From Wyeomyia smithii (Eukaryota > Arthropoda > Insecta > Diptera > Culicidae), in assembly GCF_029784165.1 (NCBI RefSeq), contig NC_073695.1, positions 161,994,684 through 162,058,683 on the forward strand: a stretch of 64,000 nt of DNA, read 5' to 3'. Positions 53,457 to 64,000 of the stretch are shown here, piece after piece. Position 1 is the stretch's first letter. Each line of letters opens with the position of its first letter. The notes under the pieces were generated by a model. That model saw only the letters and a program-made list of their open reading frames with translations, had not been told where the DNA came from and made no database searches. A program made the position numbers and the translations under genes.

Positions 53457-54731
53457 CAGTGATGCCACATATACAGATTTATCTGCATTTAAACAGATTT
53501 TTTGCGTATTTTTCATACAGATATCTGCATATACAGATTACAGATTTTCTGGAAATAATACAGATTTATACAGATATTTTTGGTTTTCATGGGGTCGTAA
53601 ATTAAACTTCTTTATATAGTTGAAAAATGAGCATGAGCATGAGCATGATTGACCGCCCGCGGTTGCTACTCCGTTATTGTCAGATCAGCTGTAATTACAC
53701 AGAGAACCAATCGATGATGCTTGGGATTAACATTCATCCTTAATGTGTAAAGACTGGTGACCTTAATCTTTATATTAGGCAATACCAGCGCCGGCCGCAT
53801 CCGAATGCAGGTCAAAGAAGGAGTGTGTATAGGAATATGTTGACGTGATACTCGCTTTATTGGAAGCCGAGAACACCTCTGCACTTCCACGAGAAATCAC
53901 TGGGATGTTGGAGAAAAGGGTAAGGTTTGCAGCAGATTTCGTTTTGGTAAACGATGCGCTGAGTTCTAATACCAGGTTCATAATACCAAATATCGCGCGT
54001 ACGTGTTCATTATATCTTTTACGGAAATCATAACGCGATCCGAACTCATTCCGGTTGATGATGTAACACCGCAAAAATAAAGCGCACGCAAGGATACCGG
54101 ACCTATAACCTAATCAAGACAGACTCAAATATTCGAAAATCTGTTTATGAAGTCATTATGCAACTACCGAAACGTATCTCTCATTGATTTATCTCAGCTG
54201 ACTACACAATGTTACGAAGCAACCAGATATGCATTAACTAAAAACAAGAAAAAAGTAAATATATAGGCCCTCAACACATACTGCAAGCGGTCAGCAAGAG
54301 AACTTCAAAAACGGCCTATTTGCTTGGCCATTGCCGTTTGAAACGAACGAAAAAAGAAAGAAAAAGAAAAAAAGGATGTGTGCGTTGACAGACGAGTCGC
54401 GTATAATCCTGATATTAATTGCAAATAATTGCGATATTTGGTGGCGATTAATTACGATGTTTTGTCGCGATTAATTATTATATAGTTGAAAAATATAAAT
54501 TAACTCAAATGCGGTAGAGCGTGTCGGAGGTTTTATTATATTCATATGCTACGCATAAACGTGTGCATGAATGAGTTCGCGGAAAAAATGTTTAACAAGC
54601 TATATTGCATTTTTTTCGAGGAGGATATGTCCAGTACTTATGCAGATTTTCTTTTACAGATTTTTTCAAATTTTACCAAGGTGATAAGATTTTTTGAGCT
54701 CCAAAATACAGATGAAAATGTGGCATCGCTG
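53457..54731. mobile_element. 1.28-kb hAT-like element, target duplication GCGCACAC
   Basis: CAGTGATGCCACATATACAG is mirrored at the right by ATGTGGCATCGCTG. Subterminal regions on both sides repeat ACAGATTT/TACAGAT. The 8-bp GCGCACAC flanks both ends exactly (53449-53456, 54732-54739). No transposase seen; non-autonomous. Confidence 0.92.
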
Positions 54732-54879
54732 GCGCACACTCTCGCGCGGCATATTTATCACCAAAGGAAAAGAGTTTCTTTTTTAGTGTGGTGAGTTATG
54801 CTCTGTTTCCTCTTTGTTCGTACGATTCTTGCACGTCAGTGGATCGCCTGTGCGAAATGCCAACTCTGTTTGTATGTAG

Positions 54880-55198
54880 GGGTTTTTAGTGCCGATAAAG
54901 GTTTCTATGATAGTTTGAGACCCCTCTCTCTTCTGGAAGGGAGGGGTCCTATACAAATGAAACATAAATTTCTGCACAACTCAAGAACAAACCAAGCAAA
55001 TGACACCGAATTTGGCATGTGGATGTTTCAAGGGGTAACACATATGTCCATAATAGTTGGACGCCCCTCTCTTCTCTAGAAGGGAGGGGTTCCATACAAA
55101 TGAAGAACAAATTTCTGCACATCTCGCGATCTAATCAACTAAATGGAACCATATTTGGCAGGTGAATGTTTTTAGTGGTAACAAATATGTTCCATAAT
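54880..55198 (+). repeat. Two ~165-bp tandem units
   Basis: Units share GACCCCTCTCTCTTCTGGAA / GACGCCCCTCTCTTCTCTAG with a GAAGGGAGGGGT hairpin, then ATACAAATGAA, AAATTTCTGCACA and TTTGGCATGTGGATGTTT. The second unit abuts the ~126-bp satellite, and the pair recurs at 61289-61478 in the segmental duplication. Confidence 0.7.
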
Positions 55199-56630
55199 CG
55201 ACCTCAGGCAACATTTTGGATTGTAAAATTAACTTCCGGTTTATGGAAAACAGCCAAAAATGGCCGATTTCCACCCAATATAATAATATCTGGATTTAGA
55301 ATGATACACAGGTGCTAAAATCGACCACAGAAAACATTTTGAATTCTAAGATGGCGACTTCCGGTTTCTGAAAAACAACGGAAAATGACCAAATATCACC
55401 CAATATGAGTGTTTCTTTAACTTTAACTTTGACGCTCAGAGGCCAGAAATTGTCTCCAAATGCCATTTTGAAATCCAAAATGGCGACTTCCGGTTTATGA
55501 AAAACAGCGGAAAGTGACCAAATACCACCCAATATGGGTATTTCCGGAATCGTAATGATGCACTGGAGCCACAAATCGACTTCAGACAACATTTTGAATT
55601 GTAAGATGGCAACTTTCGGTTTCTGGAAAACAGCCTGAAATGAACGCTTTCCATTAAATATGAGTATCTCCGGAACCAGAAAGATGCTCAAAATCTAAAA
55701 ATTGATCACAGACACAATCTTGAATTTTAAGATGGTGACTTCCGCTGTCTGGCAAACAGCCGGAAATGACCAAATACCATTCAGTATGAATGTTTTCGGA
55801 ACCAGAATTATGCCCTGATGACCGAAATGACGACTTTCGGTTTCTGAAAAACATCCCAAAGTGATCAGATATCACCCAATATGAGTATCTCCGGAGCCAG
55901 AATGTTGCAAGAAGCTGAAAATTTACTTCAGACACCATTATGAATTGTAGGATAGCAACTTCTGGTTTCTGGAAAACAGCCAGAAATGGCCGATTTCCGT
56001 CTAACATGAGTATTTTTGGATCTAGAATGATACATAGCAGCTGAAATCGACCACAGACCCCATTTTAGATTCTAGGTTGGCGACTTCCGGTTTCTGGGAA
56101 ACAACCCAAAATGATCGAATAACACCCAATATGGGTGTTTCTTCAACCAGAATGACGCTCAGAGGCCAGAAATTATCTTAAATACCATTTTGAAATCCAA
56201 GATGGCGACTTCCGGTTTGTGAAAAACAGCCTAAATTAACCAAATACCATCCAATATGAGTATCTCTGAAACCAGAATGATGCAATGAGCTAACAATTGA
56301 CCTCAGGCACCATTTTGAATTGCTAAATGGCAGCTTCTAGGAAACAGTCGAAAATGACCGAATAATACTCAATATGGATATTTCCGTAATCAAGGTGATA
56401 CATAGAAACCAAACATTGACCCTGGACACCATTTTGAATTTAAAGACGACCACTTTTAGGTTCTGGAAAACAACCAAAATAACTAAATACCTCCCAATAT
56501 GGGTATTTCCAGTGTCAGATTAATGCCAGAAAATCTGCTGGAAATGACCGAATACCACCCAATATGAATATATTTAGAATTAGGGCGATGTACAGTAGCC
56601 AAAAGTCGAGAATGTTGTCATGTACGTAGT
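55199..56630. repeat. ~126-bp satellite array A (about 11 units)
   Basis: Units follow the plan CATTTTGAATTGTAAGATGG, CGACTTCCGGTTTCTGGAAA, ACAGCCxxAAATGACCxAAT, ACCACCCAATATGGGTATTT, CCGGAAxCxGAATGATGCAx. The period is about 126 bp with indels. Because 126 is divisible by three, the minus strand stays open over several units and gives 131- and 117-codon frames that repeat a ~42-residue peptide (VFQKPEVAILEFKM and similar). I regard these as repeat artefacts, not genes. Confidence 0.9.
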
Positions 56631-56664
56631 TTGTAGCCACCATCAGTTCAAGGCATTGCCTATG

Positions 56665-56917
56665 GATGCAAGGAGATTGACCGTAGAATCGAATTTGTTA
56701 ACTGAGCAACTTTCACGTATATGTTGTTAAGAAGGGCCAAATGGGGTTGGGTGGACCCGTAAGCAGAGACGCTTACACGCTTTCCACGGTTAATCGAGAT
56801 ATCCCTTCCAACATACACATCCAGTTATTAAATTAACAATTTCGCCGTACAAACTGAACTTGCCTGATGGTTTGTTTGTTAGAAGGGAGCATTGAACATT
56901 TTTCAGACCTCTAGGGA
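56665..56917. other. ~250-bp segment present in duplication copy A only
   Basis: Between CTATGGA and GAAAACAGTTTCCC copy A has about 253 bp that copy B (near 62946) lacks. It contains TACACATCCAGTTATTAAAT and a moderate GC stretch. Insertion in A or deletion in B cannot be decided; no clear terminal repeats. Confidence 0.6.
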
Positions 56918-57780
56918 GAAAACAGTTTCCCCCAGGTGATCCAGGCTGTCACACCACGTCCGTCCTCCAGCCTTCAATTTGTTTAACACCCTGGTGCACC
57001 CACCCAACCCATTAATTTAATATATGAAATAAACTTTGTAATATTGTACAATACATTATAACAATATAAGAATATATGTTATAAGAATATATGTTATCAT
57101 AATATAAGAACATAGTAATATACAGTCATACCTCGATATAAGGCATCTTTATTTTTATTTTCGTTACGTTATATCGAGTTACGTTATATCGAAGCAAAAA
57201 ATTTTTTTTTAATTTATGCAAGAATGTTAATGGTTACTCAAATATGCGCGGAAACCCATTTTCCATCACCTATCAGTATTTTTAAACCTTTCTTATGCCC
57301 ATTTAGAAATATTTTCAGTAGCAAAAAAAGTTTTTTCTTCAATTGATACACAGGTTACTCAAAGTTGCGCGAAATCCTATTTCCCATCTCCTATCAGTAA
57401 TTTTAAACCATTCTTATGCCCATTTAGGACAATTTTCTACAAGCAAAAAAAAAATTTTTTTTGAATTGATACAAGACTGTTGAAAGTTACTCAAAGATGC
57501 GCGAAAACCTATTTCCCATCACCTATCAGTATTTTTTAACCTTCATTTAGAGAAAATTTCAACAAACAATAAAAAAGTTTTTTTTTCTAGTTGATGCAAA
57601 ACTGTGAATTGTTACTGAAGGATGCGTGAAAACCTATTTTCCATCACCTATTAGTATTTTTAAACCTTTCTTATGCCCATTTAGGACAATTTTCGCATTA
57701 GTTTCATCAATTTTAAAACTTACTACAAACATTTTTTGAAGCAATTTATACCCCAGAAACAGTTGCTGTATCACTTTTTT

Positions 57781-59735
57781 TGACGTAGGACTACGTCTAA
57801 CCGCACTATATCGAGATACATTCCGCGAAAACTAAAACCAAGATGTAACGACGGAATGAAAGATTTCAAACGTTTATACTGATGCAACCACATGATGGAC
57901 CACAATAATCGATATGTCGTTGGATTGATAAAATGATGGACAATTTTGTGATTTTTCAATTTTCATTATCACTTCATTGTTAAACAGTGAAAATTGTATA
58001 AAAGTTTCAAGGTCAAATTTTCACCAACAATGTACCAATCATATGCGAGCACGCCTAGCACAGACTTCATGAATAGACACCAACTGCCTGCATTGATATC
58101 CTGTATAGCAGTGGCAAAAAAAAATTTGACAGAATCTTCCCGTCCCAATAGGTCAACTAATGTTAGCTTCTATCAGCCTAGACTAAATTGATGTCTTGAA
58201 GGTAAAGCTTTTTCGGAAAGTTCGTAACCACCTCCACTATCAGACAGTTTTACGTTCTGCTGTTAACAAATATGTTAATGTTAATAGAACTGATGTCTTG
58301 AAGGAGAATAAGATGGCAGATGCTCTATTTTTGAACTCTACACTCTGCTTTTTTTAGATTTATTTAAATAACTGAATATAAGGTATTCAAAAGACAATAG
58401 AAAACCAAAACGCTCCGCACAGATCTTTGAATAGGTAGTTGAACGAGCTGTACTGATGATTATATTTTACTAACTAAATGAATTTAGTCCAATATGACAA
58501 TACTAGTTGCATCCCGCGGTGGCGGTTTAGAGAAAAACCAAATTCATTTTATCTTGGTATTACAGTTCCGACATTAGTGTTTGTATTTTTCAATTGAAAT
58601 TTTTTTGAATTAGCATTTGCAAGAAAATATTACTTTCCATAACCTTACTTGTAATTGAACAACGCTATGCAAACATTACATGCTGAGGCTAATTTTGTGC
58701 ATCACTCTAGCCCAGTTTATTTTCGAAGATAACAGACATATAACTTTCAAATATGGTATCTTCGTTGTTTTTTGGTATCTTGAAACTGATCAAATTTTTT
58801 CTGATTGATTCTGTATACTAATAAAATGTTTAAATTGACCTGAATTGAATGTTAACATGTTCATAAAATTCTATGTCATTTTCAAATTTTCTGTGAATAT
58901 ACATTTTCTACTAAAACTGTAATTCGTTATCGATATTTTTTCCACGAGCTTGTAACTGCAGGAAAAAAATTTATGTGACATCTTTGCCGCTTTGTGGTCG
59001 GTGAGTGAGCCAACTTCAACAAGACAAATAGATATAGAAGGAAGTTTAATTTCTACTAAATCGTACTCAATTAAATATTTTATAGAAGGTTGCCTTTTCG
59101 CGCATTAAAGAAAATTCGCTGTATTAGAATGAAAGGTATTCATCAATGGTCCAGAAACCAAATTTAGGGGAAAATCAAGTATCTAACTTTTTTTTTTTTT
59201 TTGTAGATAGAAAACCTTGTTTTACAATTTTATAGCTCCAATAATTTTAAGGACCTTTGTAAAAAAAAGTTTTTCTCTAAAACATTGCTATAGAGCTCTA
59301 GACCCAAATTTCCTCCTAAATTTGGTTTCTGGACCATTGTGAATGTTAAAGAGAATATTTTTTCTTCTAAGATAGAGTGCTGCAAAGAAATAATCAAAAT
59401 ACAGATCCCGTTCGATTTTTGACTGACTTTTTTGACTTTTTAAATAGTCAAAGACGACCTTAACAGTAGAAATGGCCACCAATGAACTAGTTTTAGTTCC
59501 AAGTCGTTTGAGGTGTCGCTTGATGAATTTGGGCTGACGACCTAGATACTTGATATTACCACCGGAACCATAATACCTTCCTTTTGGAAGATGTTGAGCT
59601 AAAATTGGTTAAAATAAATCATGCAAACTACAAAAGTGAAACGAGCTCAAATCAAACATAGCTTCAAAATAAAATTATAAAATTATTGTAGTCCTACATC
59701 AACTATGCGGTCGTGTCTTGGTTACCACCCTCCTA
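57781..59735. other. 1.95-kb internal segment of pogo-like copy A, absent in copy B
   Basis: Starts TGACGTAGGACTACGTCT and near its end (about 59688) has GTAGTCCTACATCA, a weak inverted match, then TATGCGGTCGTG against CTAACCGCAC. It contains the small MITE 59143-59340 and, at 59402-59600, sequence related to another pogo-like element. It may be original element body lost from copy B, or a separate insertion. Confidence 0.45.
59143..59340. mobile_element. ~200-bp relative of the 7099-8088 foldback element
   Basis: TCAATGGTCCAGAAACCAAA at 59143 and TTTGGTTTCTGGACCATTG ending 59339 are the same termini as in the 990-bp element at 7099-8088, with most of the interior lost. GAGCTCTAGACCCAAATTTC is also shared. 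Confidence 0.8.
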
Positions 59736-59864
59736 CTATTTTTTTTCAATTTCAATACATTTTAAAAAGTTACGTTATATCGAGGTAAAAGTTACGTTGT
59801 ATCGAGTTACGTTATATCGAGGTTGCCTTATATCGAGGTTATCTTATATCGAGGTATGACTGTA

Positions 59865-61280
59865 GTACCCTTATCGGAATATATCAATGTGCTACTATAT
59901 ACATGATTTAAGTTGATAAAATATGAATGACGATTTTTTGAAATAAAATTTTCTGATGTCGTTTCCTCCGCGTTATGGTAACGAATATTTTTAACAATAT
60001 AATAATGATCATGTACACACAGACAAACAGACGTACCATGAAATTTATTTTCGTGGATCCAAATAACAGTCCATTCAAATGAGTTTCAGTTATGCGAAAT
60101 ATTCCCGTCGCAGCAGTGGTGGCGTGAATGTGGTTTTTGCCTTTGAACCCAGTTTACAGTTTTTGCGCGCCTTGTTGTCAAAACAGCAGAAAAGCTGTAA
60201 ATTTATCTTTTGCGGAATATGTCAGGAGGTGTCGCATAAGTTAGTAAGAACCACAAATTTCATAGAATTTTATACGGAGTGGTACATTTAATTGTCTGTG
60301 ATGTACATACAATAAAATGGGAAAAAAGAATCATGCGATGCGATATGAGATACTAAGACATGAAAAAAAACATTTCGGTTGAATCAATTTGTTGATATAT
60401 AACATGCAAAAAATAAAGTTATGAAGTATACGTATATGGAAGTGCCCGCTATGCTATGTTAGAATGAAAAAAATGACAAAATTTTTATGAAAAATAAAAT
60501 TTAAGCATTTAAAGCCATGTGGATGTTGTGGTGCCAATTGCAACTGAAAACATAAATTAAATAAAATATTGACATATCATTTATCGCATGAAACTATATA
60601 AAACAATGCAATATAGTACGAAAGATGATTTGAATTAAAAAAAAAAACAGAAGAACAATATAGAAATGAGAATTATGTAGTATAAACTAACAATAACTGA
60701 TAAAGACCAATCTTCGTTAAAAAAAAAGAAAAAAAACACACACACACAAAATATGGGATTATATTCGATAATACGAACGTTCTGCATCGTGAAACCGCAC
60801 AATATAGAGCTGCAATCGTAATATTTATGCTAGTAATAATAGTCATAATGTTAATTTCGTCATTCTTACGAGACTATATATTGTATTACAAATCGAGTAC
60901 TACCAGTTCAAAGAGCACTATAAAGCAGGTATTAGGCGAAGCAAATATTTGCTATTTCTCAATACAGATTTTATTTTGTGCAAATAAAAATCGTACCAAA
61001 AAATAGCAAATATTTGCATCGTCTAATACCTGCTTAAGTATAGTTTGTTGTCATGTACCAGTTATAATTTGAAAATGAAAACAAAGAATGGGAAAAACAA
61101 TGAAATAAAGATTCAAAACATAAATCAAACACTTCATTCTGAAGCCATACTGGCAACACAGGTGAATACAGCTACATTTACAGAATTTTCGTAATATTCT
61201 AGTACACAAAAATACCCCTGAAAACGCTTGTGTCCCATACGTAATACGTAATCTGTAAAGCAGTTACAAAAGTTTAATGC
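59865..61280. other. Spacer between duplication copies; hairpin at 60923-61036
   Basis: AT-rich. The first ~120 bp also occur at the window end (63899-64000) as part of the duplication. At 60923-61036, AAGCAGGTATTAGGCGAAGC and the mirrored CGTCTAATACCTGCTT form a 114-bp inverted-repeat MITE around the palindrome GCAAATATTTGC. A CACACACACA run is at 60736-60747. No gene recognised. Confidence 0.6.
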
Positions 61281-61478
61281 TATGATCGAATTTGGCATGT
61301 GGATGTTTCAAGGGGTTACACATATGTCCATAATAGTTGGACGCCCTTCTCTTCTCTAGAAGGGAGGGGTTCCATACAAATGAAGAACAAATTTCTGCAC
61401 ATCTCGCGATCTAATCAACTAAATGGAACCATATTTGGCAGGTGAATGTTTTTAGTGGTAACAAATATGTTCCATAAT

Positions 61479-62905
61479 CGACCTCAGGCAACATTTTGGA
61501 TTGTAAAATAAACTTCCGGTTTATGGAAAACAGCCAAAAATGGCCGATTTCCACCCAATATAATAATATCCGGATTTAGAAATATACACAGGTGCTAAAA
61601 TCGACCACAGAAAACATTTTGAATTCTAAGATGGCGACTTCCGGTTTCTGAAAAACAACGGAAAATGACCAAATATCACCCAATATGAGTGTTTCTTTAA
61701 CTTTAACTTTGACGCTCAGAGGCCAGAAATTGTCTCCAAATGCCATTTTGAAATCCAAAATGGCGACTTCCGGTTTATGAAAAACAGCGGAAAGTGACCA
61801 AATACCACCCAATATGGGTATTTCCGGAATCGTAATGATGCACTGGAACCACAAATCGACTTCAGACAACATTTTGAATTGTAAGATGGCAACTTTCGGT
61901 TTCTGGAAAACAGCCTGAAATGAACGCTTTCCATTAAATATGAGTATCTCCGGAACCAGAAAGATGCACAAAATCTAAAAATTGATCACAGACACAATCT
62001 TGAATTTTAAGATGGTGACTTCCGCTGTCTGGCAAACAGCCGGAAATGACCAAATACCATTCAGTATGAATGTTTTCGGAACCAGAATTATGCCCTGATG
62101 ACCGAAATGACGACTTTCGGTTTCTGAAAAACATCCCAAAGTGATCAGATATCACCCAATATGAGTATCTCCGGAGCCAGAATGTTGCAAGAAGCTGAAA
62201 ATTTACTTCAGACACCATTATGAATTGTAGGATAGCAACTTCTGGTTTCTGGAAAACAGCCAGAAATGGCCGATTTCCGTCTAACATGAGTATTTTTGGA
62301 TCTAGAATGATACATAGCAGCTGAAATCGACCACAGACCCCATTTTAGATTCTAGGTTAGCGACTTCCGGTTTCTGGGAAACAACCCAAAATGATCGAAT
62401 AACACCCAATACGGGTGTTTCTTCAACCAGGCTGACGCTCAGAGGCCAGAAATTATCTTAAATACCATTTTGAAATCCAAGATGGCGACTTCCGGTTTGT
62501 GAAAAACAGCCTAAATTAACCAAATACCATCCAATATGAGTATCTCTGAAACCAGAATGATGCAATTAGCTAACAATTGACCTCAGGCACCATTTTGAAT
62601 TGCTAAATGGCAGCTTCTAGGAAACAGTCGAAAATGACCGAATAATATTCAATATGGATATTTCCGTAATCAAGGTGATGCATAGAAACCAAACATTGAC
62701 CCTGGACACCATTTTGAATTTAAAGACGACCACTTTTAGGTTCTGGAAAACAACCAAAATAACTAAATACCTCCCAATATGGGTTTTTTCAGTGTCAGAT
62801 TGATGCCAGAAAATCTGCTGGAAATGACCGAATACCACCCAATATGAATATATTTAGAATTAGGGCGATGTACAGTAGCCAAAAGTCGAGAATGTTGTCA
62901 TGTAC
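61479..62905. repeat. ~126-bp satellite array B
   Basis: Unit-for-unit counterpart of array A, including the same irregular units (for example TTAACTTTAACTTTGACGCT at about 61695). This shows that the arrays were copied as a block and did not arise independently. Confidence 0.9.
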
Positions 62906-63134
62906 GTAGTTTGTAGCCACCATCAGTTCAAGGCTTTGCCTATGGAAAACAGTTTCCCCCAGGTGATCCAGGCTGTCACACCACGTCCGTCCTCCAGCCT
63001 TCAATTTGTTTAACACCCTGGTGCACCCACCCAACCCATTAATTTAATATATGAAATAAACTTTGTAATATTGTACAATACATTATAACAATATAAGAAT
63101 ATATGTTATAATAATATAAGAACATAGTAATATA

Positions 63135-63896
63135 CAGTCATACCTCGATATAAGGCAACTTTATTTTTATTTTCGTTACGTTATATCGAGTTACGTTATA
63201 TCGAAGCAAAAAATTTTTTTTAAATTTATGCAAGAATGTTAATGGTTACTCAAATATGCGCGAAAACCCATTTTTCATCACCTATCAGTATTTTTAAACC
63301 TTTCTTATGCCCATTAAGAAATATTTTCAGTAGCAAAAAATTTTTTTTTTTCAATTGATACACAGGTTACTCAAAGTTGCGCGAAATCCTATTTCCCATC
63401 TCCTATCAGTAATTTTAAACCATTCTTATGCCCATTTAGGACAATTTTCTACAAGCAAAAAAAAATTTTTTTTGAATTGATACAAGACTGTTGAAAGTTA
63501 CTCAAAGATGCGCGAAAACCTATTTCCCATCACCTATCAGTATTTTTTAACCTTCATTTAGAGAAAATTTCAACAAACAAATAAAAAGTTTTTTTTTCTA
63601 GTTGATGCAAAACTGTGAATTGTTACTGAAGGATGCGTGAAAAACCTATTTTCCATCACCTATTAGTATTTTTAAACCTTTCTTATGCCCATTTAGGACA
63701 ATTTTTGCATTAGTTTCATTAATTTTAAAACTTACTACAAACATTTTTTTGAAGCAATTTATACCCCAGAAACAGTTGCTGTATCATTTTTTTTTTCTAT
63801 TTCAATACATTTTAAAAAGTTACGTTATATCGAGGTAAAAGTTACGTTGTATCGAGTTACGTTATATCGAGGTTGCCTTATATCGAGGTATGACTG
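63135..63896. mobile_element. 762-bp pogo-like element, TA target, copy B
   Basis: Same termini as 57123-59862 (CAGTCATACCTCGATATAAG and its mirror), TA flanks (63133-63134, 63897-63898) and the same subterminal units. It jumps from about 63790 directly to the right-hand subterminal block, lacking the 1.95-kb internal segment of copy A. Confidence 0.88.
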
Positions 63897-64000
63897 TAGT
63901 ACCCTCATCGGAATATATCAATGTGCTATTATATACATGATTTAAGTTGATAAAATATGAATGACGATTTTTTGAAATAAAATTTTCTGATGTCGTTTCC

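Larger units (their letters stand above)
57123..59862. mobile_element. 2.74-kb pogo-like element, TA target, copy A
   Basis: CAGTCATACCTCGATATAAG is mirrored by CTTATATCGAGGTATGACTG ending 59862. TA flanks (57121-57122, 59863-59864). Both subterminal regions repeat GTTACGTTATATCGA. Left of centre there are four units of ~120 bp with GCGCGAAAACCTATTTCCCA and CACCTATCAGTATTTTTAA. A segment at 57781-59735 is absent from copy B. No transposase frame survives. Confidence 0.88.
61289..64000. repeat. Second copy of a segmental duplication (offset 6280 bp)
   Basis: From about 61289 the sequence repeats 55009 onwards: same tandem units, same satellite array, same flanks and same pogo-like element, with about 1-2% substitutions by eye. 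The offset is 6280 bp in the satellite and is then reduced by segments missing from this copy (about 0.25 and 1.95 kb). It runs to the window end, so its full extent is unknown. Confidence 0.92.

Noticed and set aside
53666..54074. Overlapping frames of 74 and 99 codons as a transposase of the 53457-54731 element
   Set aside because: No hAT domain signature and no long frame; more likely chance within a non-autonomous element.
55296..56007. Two overlapping minus-strand frames of 131 and 117 codons (repeated at 61576-62287)
   Set aside because: They are read-through of the ~126-bp satellite, whose unit is divisible by three; the peptide is periodic and matches no protein family that I know.
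57200..57700. Microsatellite or centromeric satellite from four ~120-bp units
   Set aside because: The units are confined to the subterminal part of the pogo-like element and recur only in its duplicate, so they belong to the element.

Overview
This is repeat-rich, AT-rich eukaryotic DNA, most likely from a culicine (Aedes-like) mosquito. The grounds are a Juan-like Jockey-clade retrotransposon, a tRNA-derived SINE of the mosquito type, many TA- and 8-bp-target MITEs, and one exon that reads like the N terminus of WDFY3/blue cheese. There are no operons, rRNA genes or CRISPR arrays. Almost all coding capacity belongs to mobile elements; only one host exon (24084-24361, minus) is reasonably convincing, so the window probably lies in or beside a gene whose introns are swollen by transposons.

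Layout. 1-8.6 kb: the end of a MULE-like element, then a 5'-truncated Juan-like element (minus) broken by nested insertions, including hAT-like element copy A (1958-5743, 8-bp target duplication). 9.6-11.5 kb: a decayed non-LTR retrotransposon with endonuclease and reverse transcriptase remnants. 13.5-22.9 kb: hAT-like copy B, carrying an essentially full-length Juan-like insertion (14192-18525, ORF1 plus ORF2) and a 1.2-kb inverted-repeat element. 24.1-24.4 kb: the WDFY3/bchs-like exon. 25.4-32.8 kb: a large ISL2EU-like DNA transposon with a THAP zinc finger and a YqaJ-type nuclease on the plus strand, a DDE_Tnp_4 transposase on the minus strand, and long terminal inverted repeats with MITEs nested inside. 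34.6-38.0 kb: a MULE-like element with 9-bp target duplications and arrays of a short subterminal motif, containing a nested hAT-like element, a decayed pogo-like transposase and a SINE. Its right part lies in an almost perfect 1981-bp tandem duplication (37340-41301). 41.5-47 kb: MITEs, a foldback element and an unexplained GC-rich block. 47.6-64 kb: arrays of a ~126-bp satellite, several pogo-like TA-target elements, a 2.8-kb foldback element, a hAT-like element at 53457-54731, and a tandem segmental duplication with a 6280-bp offset that runs off the window end.

Many insertions could be dated relative to each other because two copies of a flanking repeat give the empty site. Target duplications and terminal repeats were read by eye; family names rest on motif recognition, not on database searches.
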